Below are positions 17,893-25,648 of a DNA stretch of 36,741 nucleotides, one piece after another. Source of the stretch: Solimonas sp. (GTDB lineage: Bacteria; Pseudomonadota; Gammaproteobacteria; Nevskiales; Nevskiaceae). The stretch is from assembly GCA_030149365.1 (NCBI GenBank), contig JASBRP010000060.1, forward strand, positions 1-36,741. The letters are read 5' to 3'. A model generated the notes under the pieces. The model was not told the DNA's origin and made no database searches. It saw only the letters and a program-made list of their open reading frames with translations. How positions within the stretch are numbered: position 1 is the first letter of the stretch; every line of letters begins with the position of its first letter. The position numbers and the translations under genes are program-made.

Positions 17893-19104
17893 ATGAGCGA
17901 GGATGCGGCCCGGCGATTTAGGGACAATTTCCTATGGCAGTTGCGCGCCGAGGGCCACGATCCGGCGCAGATCGCGCGCTGGATGTGGAAGCCCTACCGC
18001 GTCGGGGACCTGCGCATCGCCGGCTCGCGCCGTGACCTGGACCTCTCTGGTATCGCCTACAGCGCCGAAGAGGTGGAGGCGGCGCTCGCCGGCCTGCAGG
18101 AGCCGGAGCCGCGCATCGACGAAGCCTTCTTCCGCCGCCAGAAGACCGTGCTGGTGATGGTGCCGGGATTCACGCACGAGACCCTGAAGAATTTTTCCTG
18201 GCATGAGCAGGTGCAGCGCAAGGGCTCGCCGCATACGCTGCTGATGCTGCACTCCGAGGGCGAGGGCACGCGCGAGCAGGTCTACCAGAGCGGCGACGGC
18301 CTCAAGCTGGTCTATGTGCGCTACCCGCGCTCCAATGCCGCCAGCGAGCACATCGTGCCGGCAATGTTCCGCATGCTGCACGGCAGCCCCAGCCTGCGGC
18401 GCTGGGTGGCCGAGGGCTATCGCCTGTTCTTCATCGGCTATTCCTATGGCGCGCCACTGTCGCTGGAACTGCTGGCCGATCTTCACAGCAGCGTGTTCGC
18501 GGACGAATTCATCCTGCCGGCGACACGCGGTTTCCTGGGGCTCTGCGGCGACATCGGCGGCTCTTACCTGGCGGACGACTGCGTCGGCGAGTCGCCGCAA
18601 TTGGTGCCGATGGACAAGCTGGTGGCCTTTGCGCGGCGGCATCCCTGGATCGGCAAACTGCTGGGCCTGGGCACGCCGCAGCTCTGCGACGACATGATCC
18701 ACGGCGTGCGTGCGCTGGGCCACGAGGTGCGGCAGGCACGGGCGCGCGACTATGCGCCGCGCCTGCCGCCGCAACTGCGCTACTACACCGCCGCCGCCAT
18801 CATGCCGTTGACCGATTACCGCCGGCGCTGGTGGCAGTTCAACTTCGACGACTGGGCGATGCACCGCCAGGCCCTGGTGACCGCGCCGGTCACGGTCTAC
18901 AACGACGGTCAGGTGGCGCTGCCCGACAACCTGCTGCCGGAGGCGCCGCAAATCCCGCCGCAGAGCCGCGAGCATCTTGGTGCGGTGCGGACGCATCACT
19001 GGGGCGTGAGCTACCGGACCTTCAACCTCGGCATCAATTGCTTCCCGCGCCTGGCCTATTACCGCGCGCTGATCCAGACCGTGCTGCAGGCAGACATGCA
19101 GTAA
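17893..19104 (+). CDS. Alpha/beta-hydrolase-fold protein of unknown substrate
   Basis: A 403-residue protein I cannot assign to a named family. It shows a serine-hydrolase pattern: VLVMVPGFTHETL (oxyanion strand-loop), FFIGYSYGAPLSLEL with nucleophile elbow G182-Y-S184-Y-G186, and a late RTHHWGVSY with H368 or H369 as likely catalytic His. The acid residue is not obvious. An N-terminal extension of about 85 residues precedes the fold, and there is no signal peptide, so it is probably cytoplasmic. AGGGGAAG lies at good distance from the ATG. It is divergent from the PF10118-like gene, and the ArsC-like gene follows 31 bp later. Confidence 0.7.
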   Translation: MSEDAARRFRDNFLWQLRAEGHDPAQIARWMWKPYRVGDLRIAGSRRDLDLSGIAYSAEEVEAALAGLQEPEPRIDEAFFRRQKTVLVMVPGFTHETLKNFSWHEQVQRKGSPHTLLMLHSEGEGTREQVYQSGDGLKLVYVRYPRSNAASEHIVPAMFRMLHGSPSLRRWVAEGYRLFFIGYSYGAPLSLELLADLHSSVFADEFILPATRGFLGLCGDIGGSYLADDCVGESPQLVPMDKLVAFARRHPWIGKLLGLGTPQLCDDMIHGVRALGHEVRQARARDYAPRLPPQLRYYTAAAIMPLTDYRRRWWQFNFDDWAMHRQALVTAPVTVYNDGQVALPDNLLPEAPQIPPQSREHLGAVRTHHWGVSYRTFNLGINCFPRLAYYRALIQTVLQADMQ

Positions 19105-19135
19105 GCTCAGCGCCCCCTTTCCCCTGGTGGCCCGC

Positions 19136-19489
19136 ATGGTCGTCGTCCACGGCATCAAGAACTGCGATACGGTGCAGCGCGCGCTGCGCCGCCTGACGGA
19201 CGCGGGCATCGTCTACCGCTTCCACGACTTCAAGACCGAAGGATTGCCGCGCGAGCTGGCGCAGTCCTGGGTCGATGCACTGGGCGTGGACCGCATCGTC
19301 AACCGCAAGGGCACCACCTGGCGCAAGCTGGACGAGGCCACGCGCGAAGGCCTGTCGGCGGCCAATGCCGCCGCCCTGCTGTCGGCGCAACCCTCGCTGG
19401 CCAAGCGGCCGGTCATTGCAAAAGAGGGCTGGCTGCACGCTGGCTTTGCCACGGCCGACGAAGCCGAAATCCTCGACCGTCTGCGTTGA
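19136..19489 (+). CDS. ArsC/Spx-family reductase-like protein (YffB type)
   Basis: A 117-residue thioredoxin-fold protein. The start MVVVHGIKNCDTVQRALRRL matches the YffB/Spx branch of the ArsC family, with a single Cys in the first loop where arsenate reductases hold the catalytic Cys. Later LAKRPVIAKEGWLHAGF matches the conserved RPV segment. Members of the YffB branch are not proven arsenate reductases, and no ars operon is nearby, so resistance should not be assumed. The ATG at 19136 is preferred to an in-frame GTG at 19127. A small hairpin (19493-19509) follows the gene. Confidence 0.82.
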   Translation: MVVVHGIKNCDTVQRALRRLTDAGIVYRFHDFKTEGLPRELAQSWVDALGVDRIVNRKGTTWRKLDEATREGLSAANAAALLSAQPSLAKRPVIAKEGWLHAGFATADEAEILDRLR

Positions 19490-19587
19490 TCTCAGGCGTG
19501 CAGCGCCTGGCGAAAGCGGCGTGCACATGGCAAAAGAAGTCATGCCGCCCGGCAGATTCCGTCACTGCCTCCCGCCCGCTTCCGCAC

Positions 19588-19593
19588 TAGAAT
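19588..19593 (+). promoter_or_regulatory. Candidate -10 box for the riboswitch-mmsA transcript
   Basis: TAGAAT (19588-19593, five of six consensus bases) lies so that transcription would begin near 19600, at the first bases of the riboswitch closing stem. No good -35 is seen at the right distance, so an activator may be needed. Confidence 0.45.
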
Positions 19594-19595
19594 CC

Positions 19596-19791
19596 GCGCC
19601 ATGCAGGTGCCCTGGTCCTTTCCGGATGCAGGGTGAAACGGGAATACGGTGCCCCCGGGCGACTCGCCTGGACATTCCGCAACTGCCCCCGCAACGGTAA
19701 GCAAGCGTCGCTGCGCTTCTACGCCACTGGTGTCATCACCGGGAAGGCCGCGCAGAAATCCTTGCAAGTCCGGAGACCGGCCTGCATGCGC
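19596..19791 (+). promoter_or_regulatory. Cobalamin (adenosylcobalamin-type) riboswitch upstream of mmsA
   Basis: All main conserved blocks are present in order: AGGTGCC (19605), GGGTGAAACGGGAAT, ACTGCCCCCGCAACGGTAAGC with its core CCCCCGCAAC, GCCACTGG...CCGGGAAGGC, and the B12 box CAAGTCCGGAGACCGGCCTG ending at 19784. The closing stem P1 is strong: GCGC-C-ATGCAGG (19596-19607) pairs with CCTGCATGCGC (19781-19791), with one bulged C. Known members usually switch their gene off when cobalamin binds. The next gene on the strand is mmsA, about 170 nt further; there is no btuB, cob or other B12 gene between or after. Confidence 0.93.
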
Positions 19792-19816
19792 AAGAACTGG
19801 AAGTCCAGTTCCTGCG
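19789..19816 (+). promoter_or_regulatory. Hairpin overlapping the riboswitch P1 stem
   Basis: CGCA-A-GAACTGG (19789-19800), loop AAGT, CCAGTTC-C-TGCG (19805-19816): 11 pairs with one A/C mismatch. Its left foot uses the same bases (19789-19791) as the 3' side of P1, so the lower parts of the two stems exclude each other. No T tract follows, so it does not look like a simple terminator. It is a candidate part of the expression platform. Confidence 0.55.
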
Positions 19817-19939
19817 TTCAAGAATTCCGTTCGCGGCGGGCGTGACGGCATGGCGGTTTGCAGACGGAAACACGAAGAGCGCGTGCCCTGACCTGAGCCT
19901 CGTCCGGCCGGGCGGTTGTGCGCGCCTTTGCCGGGCAGA

Positions 19940-19955
19940 CCGCGTCGTATCGCGG
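19940..19955 (+). promoter_or_regulatory. Hairpin covering the mmsA Shine-Dalgarno
   Basis: CCGCG (19940-19944) and CGCGG (19951-19955) form a 5-bp stem with loop TCGTAT. The last two G of the right arm are the first two bases of the GGAG Shine-Dalgarno (19954-19957), 7 nt before the mmsA ATG. This fits control of translation. CGCGG also occurs upstream at 19832-19836 and could pair with the same CCGCG to free the site. Confidence 0.5.
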
Positions 19956-19964
19956 AGCATTCTC

Positions 19965-21488
19965 ATGTCGGCTGTCCTCAAGCCCAACGCGGCAATCCCC
20001 AGCATCAAGCTGCTGATCAACGGCGAATTCATCGAGTCGAAGTCGCGCGAGTGGCGCGACGTGGTCAACCCCGCGACCCAGGAAGTGCTGGCGCGCGTGC
20101 CCTTCGCCACGCCGGAGGAACTCGACGCGGCCGTGGCCGCCGCCAAGGACGCCTTCAAGACCTGGCGCAAGACGCCGATCGGCGTCCGTGCGCGTATCTT
20201 CCTGAAGTACCAGCAGCTGATCCGCGAGAACATGAAGGAGCTGGCGGCCATCCTCACCGCCGAGCAGGGCAAGACGCTGCCCGACGCCGAGGGCGACGTG
20301 TTCCGCGGCCTGGAGGTGGTGGAGCATGCGGCCAACATCGGCACGCTGCAGATGGGCGAGCTGGCCACCAACGTCGCCGGCGGCGTCGATACCTTCACCA
20401 TCCTGCAGCCGCTGGGTGTCTGTGCCGGCATCACGCCCTTCAACTTCCCGGCGATGATCCCGCTGTGGATGTTCCCCATGGCGATCGCCACGGGCAACAC
20501 CTTCGTGCTCAAGCCCTCCGAGCAGGACCCGATGGTGACCATGCGCCTGGTGGAGCTGGCCTTGGAGGCCGGCATCCCCAAGGGCGTGCTGAACGTGATC
20601 CACGGCGGCCCGGACATCGTCAACGGCATCTGCGATCACGCCGACATCAAGGCCGTGTCCTTCGTGGGCTCGACCAAGGTCGGCACGCACGTCTACAACC
20701 GCGCCACGCTGGCGGGCAAGCGCGCCCAGTGCATGATGGGCGCCAAGAACCACGCCGTGGTGCTGCCCGACGCCAACAAGGAGCAGGCACTCAACAACCT
20801 CACCGGCGCGGCCTTCGGTGCCGCCGGCCAGCGCTGCATGGCGGCCTCGGTGACGGTGCTGGTGGGCGAGGCCAACCAGTGGATTCCGGATATCGTCGCC
20901 AAGGCCAAAACGCTCAAGGTCAACGCCGGACACGAGCCCGGCACCGACGTCGGCCCCGTGGTGTCCTGCGCGGCGCGAGAGCGCGTCGACGGCCTGATCG
21001 CCCGCGGCCTTGCCGACGGCGCCACGCTGGAACTCGACGGGCGCAATCCGTCTGTCCCGGGCTACGAGAACGGCAATTTCGTCGGCCCCACGATCTTCTC
21101 GGGCGCCAAGCCCGGCATGTCGATCTACGACCAGGAAATCTTCGGGCCGGTGCAGGTGATCGTCTCGGTGGATACGCTGGACCAGGCGATCGATCTGATC
21201 AACAGCAACCCCAATGGCAACGGCGTGGCGCTGTTCACGCAGTCCGGTGCCGCCGCGCGCAAGTTCCACGAGGATATCGACGTCGGCCAGGTCGGCATCA
21301 ACGTGCCCATCCCGGTACCGGTGCCGCTGTTCTCCTTCACCGGCTCGCGCGGTTCCAAGCTTGGCGACCTGGGGCCCTACGGCAAGCAGGTCATCTTGTT
21401 CTACACCCAGACCAAGACCGTTACGCAGCGCTGGTTCGACGACAGCACGCTGTCGGTCGGCGTGAACACCACGATCAGCCTGAAATAA
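19965..21488 (+). CDS. mmsA: CoA-acylating methylmalonate-semialdehyde dehydrogenase
   Basis: A 507-residue aldehyde dehydrogenase of the MmsA type. It oxidises methylmalonate semialdehyde to propionyl-CoA, and malonate semialdehyde to acetyl-CoA, with NAD+ and CoA. Key features: [11 protein letters not shown] start, [27 protein letters not shown], the catalytic Cys C291 in [10 protein letters not shown], and [17 protein letters not shown], a segment typical of the CoA-acylating branch. The ATG at 19965 with GGAG 7 nt before gives the usual length; the frame is open upstream to a GTG at 19842, but that lies in leader RNA. It is the first gene behind the cobalamin riboswitch, followed 11 bp later by the acyl-CoA dehydrogenase. 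Confidence 0.95.
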   Translation: MSAVLKPNAAIPSIKLLINGEFIESKSREWRDVVNPATQEVLARVPFATPEELDAAVAAAKDAFKTWRKTPIGVRARIFLKYQQLIRENMKELAAILTAEQGKTLPDAEGDVFRGLEVVEHAANIGTLQMGELATNVAGGVDTFTILQPLGVCAGITPFNFPAMIPLWMFPMAIATGNTFVLKPSEQDPMVTMRLVELALEAGIPKGVLNVIHGGPDIVNGICDHADIKAVSFVGSTKVGTHVYNRATLAGKRAQCMMGAKNHAVVLPDANKEQALNNLTGAAFGAAGQRCMAASVTVLVGEANQWIPDIVAKAKTLKVNAGHEPGTDVGPVVSCAARERVDGLIARGLADGATLELDGRNPSVPGYENGNFVGPTIFSGAKPGMSIYDQEIFGPVQVIVSVDTLDQAIDLINSNPNGNGVALFTQSGAAARKFHEDIDVGQVGINVPIPVPVPLFSFTGSRGSKLGDLGPYGKQVILFYTQTKTVTQRWFDDSTLSVGVNTTISLK

Positions 21489-21499
21489 GGCCATGGGTC

Positions 21500-22660
21500 A
21501 TGGAGTTCTCACTCAACGACGAGCAGCGCGCGCTGCAGGCGGCGGCGCGTGACTTCGCGCGCCATGAACTGGCGCCCTATGCCGCCCAATGGGATGCCGA
21601 ATCCGAATTCCCGCGCAAGACCATAGCCAAGGCCGGCGAGCTGGGCTTCTGCGGGCTCTACACGCCGGAGTCACTCGGCGGCCTGGGCTTGTCGCGCCTG
21701 GATTCCTCGGTGATCTTCGAGGAGCTGGCGGCCGGCTGCACCAGCACCACGGCCTTCATCACCATCCACAACATGGCGACCTGGATGTTCGCCACCTGGG
21801 GGCAGGAGTCGCTGGCCCGTCAGTGGGTGCCCAAGCTCGCGGCCGGTGAGCTGCTGGCCTCGTACTGCCTGACCGAACCGGGCGCGGGCTCCGATGCGGC
21901 ATCGCTGAAGACCCGAGCCGAGAAGCGCGGCGATCGCTACGTGCTCAACGGCACCAAGGTCTTCATTTCCGGCGCGGGCTCCACCGACTGGCTGGTGGTG
22001 ATGGCGCGCACCGGGGCGGACGGCCCCAAGGGCATCAGTGCCTTCGCGATTCCGGCCGACAGCCCGGGTGTCTCCTACGGCAAGAAGGAACACAAGATGG
22101 GCTGGAACAGCCAGCCCACTCGCATGATCAGCTTCGACAACGTCGAGGTGCCGGAGGAGAACCGCATCGGCGCCGAGGGCCAGGGCTTCGCCATCGCGAT
22201 GAAGGGGCTCGATGGCGGGCGCATCAACATCGCCACCTGCTCCATCGGCACGGCGCAGGCGGCGCTGGACCGCGCGCAGGGCTACATCCACGAGCGCAAG
22301 CAGTTCGGCAGCCCCATCGCGCAGTTCCAGGCCCTGCAATTCATGCTCGCCGACATGCTCACCGAGCTGGTGGCGGCGCGGCAGATGGTGCGGCTCGGTG
22401 CCTGGAAGCTGGATACCGGAAGCGCGGATGCCACCACCTACTGCGCCATGGCCAAGCGTTACGCCACCGATGCCGGCTTCAAGGTGGCCAACGAGGCGCT
22501 GCAGCTGCACGGCGGCTACGGCTACATGAAGGAATTCCCGCTGGAGCGCCACCTGCGCGACAACCGCGTGCACCAGATCCTGGAAGGGACCAACGAAATC
22601 ATGCGGGTGATTGTCGCCCGCGCCATCTTGCGCGAGGGCGCAACCGAGGAGTTGAGATGA
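21500..22660 (+). CDS. Acyl-CoA dehydrogenase, isobutyryl-CoA dehydrogenase-like
   Basis: A 386-residue flavoprotein. The FAD-binding segment YCLTEPGAGSDAASL, the INIATCSIGTAQAALD segment, RKQFGSPIAQFQALQF, LQLHGGYGYMKEFPLER and the catalytic base E362 in QILEGTNEIMRVI are all present. It forms an alpha-beta double bond in a short acyl-CoA and passes electrons to ETF. In this operon the natural substrates would be isobutyryl-CoA (valine pathway) or propionyl-CoA (propionate shunt); sequence alone does not decide. The start is the ATG at 21500, 11 bp after mmsA, with AAGG upstream. Its TGA overlaps the next ATG. Confidence 0.92.
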   Translation: MEFSLNDEQRALQAAARDFARHELAPYAAQWDAESEFPRKTIAKAGELGFCGLYTPESLGGLGLSRLDSSVIFEELAAGCTSTTAFITIHNMATWMFATWGQESLARQWVPKLAAGELLASYCLTEPGAGSDAASLKTRAEKRGDRYVLNGTKVFISGAGSTDWLVVMARTGADGPKGISAFAIPADSPGVSYGKKEHKMGWNSQPTRMISFDNVEVPEENRIGAEGQGFAIAMKGLDGGRINIATCSIGTAQAALDRAQGYIHERKQFGSPIAQFQALQFMLADMLTELVAARQMVRLGAWKLDTGSADATTYCAMAKRYATDAGFKVANEALQLHGGYGYMKEFPLERHLRDNRVHQILEGTNEIMRVIVARAILREGATEELR

Positions 22661-23436
22661 GCTACACCAACCTGAAGCTGGATAAGCGCGGACACACGGC
22701 GGTGCTGTTCCTGAGCAACCCGCCGGCCCACACCTGGACGGCGGAAAGCCTCGCCGACCTGAAGCGCTTGGTGGCCGACCTGAACGCGGACCGCGAGGTC
22801 TACGCGCTGGTCGTCACCGGCGAGGGCGCCAAGTTCTTCTCGGCGGGCGCCGACCTGAAGCTGTTCGCCGATGGCGACAAGGCGCGCGCCCGTGAACTGG
22901 CACGGCGCTTCGGCGAGGCCTTCGAGGCACTGTCGGACTTCCGTGGTGTCAGCATCGCCGCCATCAACGGCTATGCCATGGGCGGCGGCCTGGAAGCGGC
23001 GCTGGCCTGCGATCTGCGCATCGCCGAGGAGCATGCGCAGATGGCGCTGCCCGAAGCCACCGTGGGCCTGCTGCCCTGCGCCGGCGGCACGCAGAACCTG
23101 CCCTGGCTGGTGGGCGAGGGCTGGGCCAAGCGCCTGATCCTCTGTGGCGAGCGCATCGATGCCGCCACCGCGCTGCGCATCGGCCTGGTGGAGCAGGTGA
23201 CGCCCACCGGCGGCGCGCTGGAGGCGGCGCTGAAGCTCGCCGAGCAGGTGGCGCGGCAGAGCCCCACCAGCGTGGCGGTCTGCAAGACGCTGATCCAGGG
23301 CGCGCGCGCCAACCCGCTGCGCCAGATCCTGCCGGTGGAGCGCGAGCGCTTCGTGGACCTGTTCGACACGCTGGACCAGAAGGAAGGCGTCAACGCCTTC
23401 CTGGAGAAGCGCAAGCCGGAGTGGCGCAATGGCTGA
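22657..23436 (+). CDS. Enoyl-CoA hydratase/isomerase family protein
   Basis: A 259-residue crotonase-fold protein. The oxyanion-hole segments are FFSAGADLKLF and INGYAMGGGLEAALACDLRIA, followed by MALPEATVGLLPCAGGTQNL with a catalytic Glu at the usual second position. In the context it should hydrate methacrylyl-CoA to 3-hydroxyisobutyryl-CoA, and could hydrate acrylyl-CoA to 3-hydroxypropionyl-CoA. The start overlaps the dehydrogenase stop as ATGA, and its end overlaps the hydrolase gene by 8 nt, so the three are tightly coupled in translation. Confidence 0.9.
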   Translation: MSYTNLKLDKRGHTAVLFLSNPPAHTWTAESLADLKRLVADLNADREVYALVVTGEGAKFFSAGADLKLFADGDKARARELARRFGEAFEALSDFRGVSIAAINGYAMGGGLEAALACDLRIAEEHAQMALPEATVGLLPCAGGTQNLPWLVGEGWAKRLILCGERIDAATALRIGLVEQVTPTGGALEAALKLAEQVARQSPTSVAVCKTLIQGARANPLRQILPVERERFVDLFDTLDQKEGVNAFLEKRKPEWRNG

Positions 23437-24568
23437 AACCACCGCAGTGGATGCACCGGTACTGTTCCGCGAAGTCGCCGCCGCCAACGGCAAGCGCATC
23501 GGCTTCGCCCAGCTCAATGCCGAGAAGTCGCTCAACGCCCTGAGCCTGCCGATGATCCGCCTGCTCGATCCGCAGCTGCAGCGCTGGTCGGCCGATCCCG
23601 GCATCGCCTGCGTGGTGCTGCACGGCGCGGGCGAGAAGGCCTTCTGCGCTGGCGGTGACGTACGCAGCCTCTACCGCGCGATCCAGGAGCACCAGGGCCC
23701 GCCGCCGAACCTGGCCAACCTCGCCTTCTTCGACGAGGAATACAGCCTCGACTTCCGCATCCACCGCTATCCCAAGCCGATCCTGGTCTGGGGCAGCGGC
23801 ATCGTCATGGGTGGCGGCCTCGGCCTGATGGCCGGTGCCAGCCACCGCGTGGTCACCGAGACCTCGCGCGTGGCCATGCCGGAGATCACCATCGGCCTGT
23901 TCCCCGACGTGGGCGGCAGCTGGTTCCTGCGTCGCATGCCCGGCCGCATGGGGCTGTTCCTGGCGCTGACCGGCGCCTCCATCAACGGCCATGACCTGCT
24001 GGTGGCCGGCCTGGGCGACCACTTCGTCCGCAGCGCGGACCGCGATGCACTCTTCCAGCAGCTCGCCGCCGTGGGCTGGAGTGACGATGCGGATGCCAAC
24101 CGTGCCGCGCTGGGCGCGATGCTGGGGGAGTTCTCCGCCCGTGCCCAGGAGCTGCGGCCAGCGTCGCCGCTGCAGCAGCACGCGCAGGCCATCGAGGCGC
24201 TCACCGCCGGCGCCACGCTGGCGGAAGTCCATGCCGCCATCACCGGCTATGCCGGCGAAGACGCCTGGCTCAAGCGCGCCGCCGCGACGCTGGAAGCCGG
24301 CTCGCCCACCACCGCGGCCCTGGTCTGGGCTCTGCGCGAGCGCGTGGCGGCGATGAGCCTGGCGGATGTGTTCCGCCTGGAGCTGATCGTGGCGCTGCAG
24401 TGCTGCGCGCACCCGGACTTCGCCGAAGGCGTGCGCGCGCTGCTGATCGACAAGGACAACGCGCCGAAGTGGACGCCCGCGACACTGGCGGAGGTGACGC
24501 CGGAGTGGGTGGAGCAGCATTTCAAGGCGCCGTGGACGGATAGCGTGGCGTCGGTGGGCGTCCAGTAA
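23429..24568 (+). CDS. 3-hydroxyisobutyryl-CoA hydrolase
   Basis: A 379-residue crotonase-superfamily thioesterase, longer than hydratases, as the HIBCH group is. Diagnostic segments: KAFCAGGDVRSLYRAI, VWGSGIVMGGGLGLMAGASHRVVTE and MPEITIGLFPDVGGSWFLRR. The C-terminal half (about 220-379) is the helical extension typical of the group. It releases 3-hydroxyisobutyrate from its CoA ester; HIBCH enzymes also act on 3-hydroxypropionyl-CoA, and this is what the propionate shunt needs. It overlaps the hydratase gene by 8 nt. A repeat-filled gap of about 190 bp separates it from mmsB. Confidence 0.92.
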   Translation: MAETTAVDAPVLFREVAAANGKRIGFAQLNAEKSLNALSLPMIRLLDPQLQRWSADPGIACVVLHGAGEKAFCAGGDVRSLYRAIQEHQGPPPNLANLAFFDEEYSLDFRIHRYPKPILVWGSGIVMGGGLGLMAGASHRVVTETSRVAMPEITIGLFPDVGGSWFLRRMPGRMGLFLALTGASINGHDLLVAGLGDHFVRSADRDALFQQLAAVGWSDDADANRAALGAMLGEFSARAQELRPASPLQQHAQAIEALTAGATLAEVHAAITGYAGEDAWLKRAAATLEAGSPTTAALVWALRERVAAMSLADVFRLELIVALQCCAHPDFAEGVRALLIDKDNAPKWTPATLAEVTPEWVEQHFKAPWTDSVASVGVQ

Positions 24569-24580
24569 TTGATTGCCGTC

Positions 24581-24736
24581 CCCTCTCCCGCTTGCGGGAG
24601 AGGGATCAAGGGAGAGGGCTTCTGTAACTCCTGCAAGATTTGCAGAAACCCTCTCTCCCGCATTTGACCCATATGGGAGTGACATCGAGTCACTCCCAAA
24701 GCAACGCCAAATGCTCTCTCCCGCACGGGGAGAGAG
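24581..24736. repeat. Composite of nested palindromes inside the mmsA operon
   Basis: Three perfect hairpins stand in a row: CCCTCTCCCG/CGGGAGAGGG with a CTTG loop (24581-24604), TGGGAGTGAC/GTCACTCCCA with loop ATCGA (24674-24698), and CTCTCTCCC/GGGAGAGAG (24714-24722 with 24728-24736). Between the first two, GGGAGAGGG and CCCTCTCTCCC can also pair. CCCTCTCCC-type units are a common dispersed repeat of proteobacteria. The block fills nearly the whole gap between the hydrolase gene and mmsB, and could attenuate the transcript or protect its ends. Confidence 0.7.
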
Positions 24737-24758
24737 GAGACAAGAAAAAGAGGAACAC

Positions 24759-25646
24759 ATGAGCAACATCGCATTCATCGGCCTCGGCAACATGGGCGGC
24801 CCCATGGCCCTCAACCTGATCAAGGCCGGCCACGCCCTGCGCGTGTTCGATCTTTCCCCTGCCGCGCTGGAGGCGGCGCGCGCCGCCGGCGCCACGGTGG
24901 CGGCCAGCCCGGCGGAAGCCGTCGCAGGGGCGCAGACCGTGATCTCCATGCTGCCGGCCAGCAAGCATGTCGAGTCGCTGTACCTCGGCACCGACGGCCT
25001 GGTGGCGCAGATCGCGCCCGGCACCCTGGTGATCGACTGCTCCACCATCGCCCCGGCCAGCTCGCGCAAGGTGGCCGAGGCGGCGCAGGCGCGTGGCATC
25101 GTCTTCATCGATGCGCCCGTTTCCGGCGGCACCGCGGGAGCGGCCGCCGGCACGTTGACCTTCATCGTCGGCGGCGATGCCGCCGCGCTGGAGCGTGCGC
25201 GTCCCTACCTATCGTCCATGGGCAAGAACATCTTCCATGCCGGCGGCAACGGCGCGGGGCAGGTGGCCAAGATCGCCAACAACATGCTGTTGGCGATCCA
25301 CATGGCGGGCACGGCCGAGGCGCTGGCGCTGGGAGTGGCCAACGGGCTGGACCCCAAGGTGCTGTCCGAGATCATGGTGAAGAGCTCGGGCCGCAACTGG
25401 TCGCTGGAGCTGTACAACCCCTGGCCCGGCGTGCAGGACAGCGTGCCGGCTTCGCGTGGCTATAGCGGCGGCTTCGGCAGCAGCCTGATGCTCAAGGACC
25501 TGGGCCTGGCGGCGGAGGCGTCCATCGCCAGCAACAGCCCGATCCCGCTGGGCGAACTGGCGCGCAATCTCTATGGCCTGCACAGCCAGGGCTCCGGCGC
25601 GCTGGACTTCTCCAGCATCGTGCAGCTGTACCGCAAGGCGGACTGA
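24759..25646 (+). CDS. mmsB: 3-hydroxyisobutyrate dehydrogenase
   Basis: A 295-residue NAD(P)-dependent beta-hydroxyacid dehydrogenase. Features: the Rossmann motif IAFIGLGNMGGPMALNL, the substrate motif FIDAPVSGGTAGAAAGTL, and GQVAKIANNM with the catalytic Lys at position 171. KDLGLA near the C-terminus is also conserved. It oxidises 3-hydroxyisobutyrate to methylmalonate semialdehyde, the substrate of MmsA; 3-hydroxypropionate is a plausible second substrate. The ATG at 24759 (AGAGGAAC upstream) is chosen; the open frame before it runs through the palindromic repeat. The MFS gene starts 2 bp after its stop. Confidence 0.93.
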   Translation: MSNIAFIGLGNMGGPMALNLIKAGHALRVFDLSPAALEAARAAGATVAASPAEAVAGAQTVISMLPASKHVESLYLGTDGLVAQIAPGTLVIDCSTIAPASSRKVAEAAQARGIVFIDAPVSGGTAGAAAGTLTFIVGGDAAALERARPYLSSMGKNIFHAGGNGAGQVAKIANNMLLAIHMAGTAEALALGVANGLDPKVLSEIMVKSSGRNWSLELYNPWPGVQDSVPASRGYSGGFGSSLMLKDLGLAAEASIASNSPIPLGELARNLYGLHSQGSGALDFSSIVQLYRKAD

Positions 25647-25648
25647 GC

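Noticed and set aside
19136..19489. Arsenate reductase for arsenic resistance
   Set aside because: The protein fits the YffB/Spx branch of the family and no ars genes adjoin it.
19789..19816. Rho-independent terminator after the riboswitch
   Set aside because: The stem is strong, but no T tract follows (TTCAAGAATT), so transcription termination is not supported by the sequence.
19842..19964. A 41-codon N-terminal extension of mmsA from a GTG
   Set aside because: It lies in the leader RNA after the riboswitch, has no aldehyde dehydrogenase similarity and no suitable Shine-Dalgarno; the ATG at 19965 gives the usual length.
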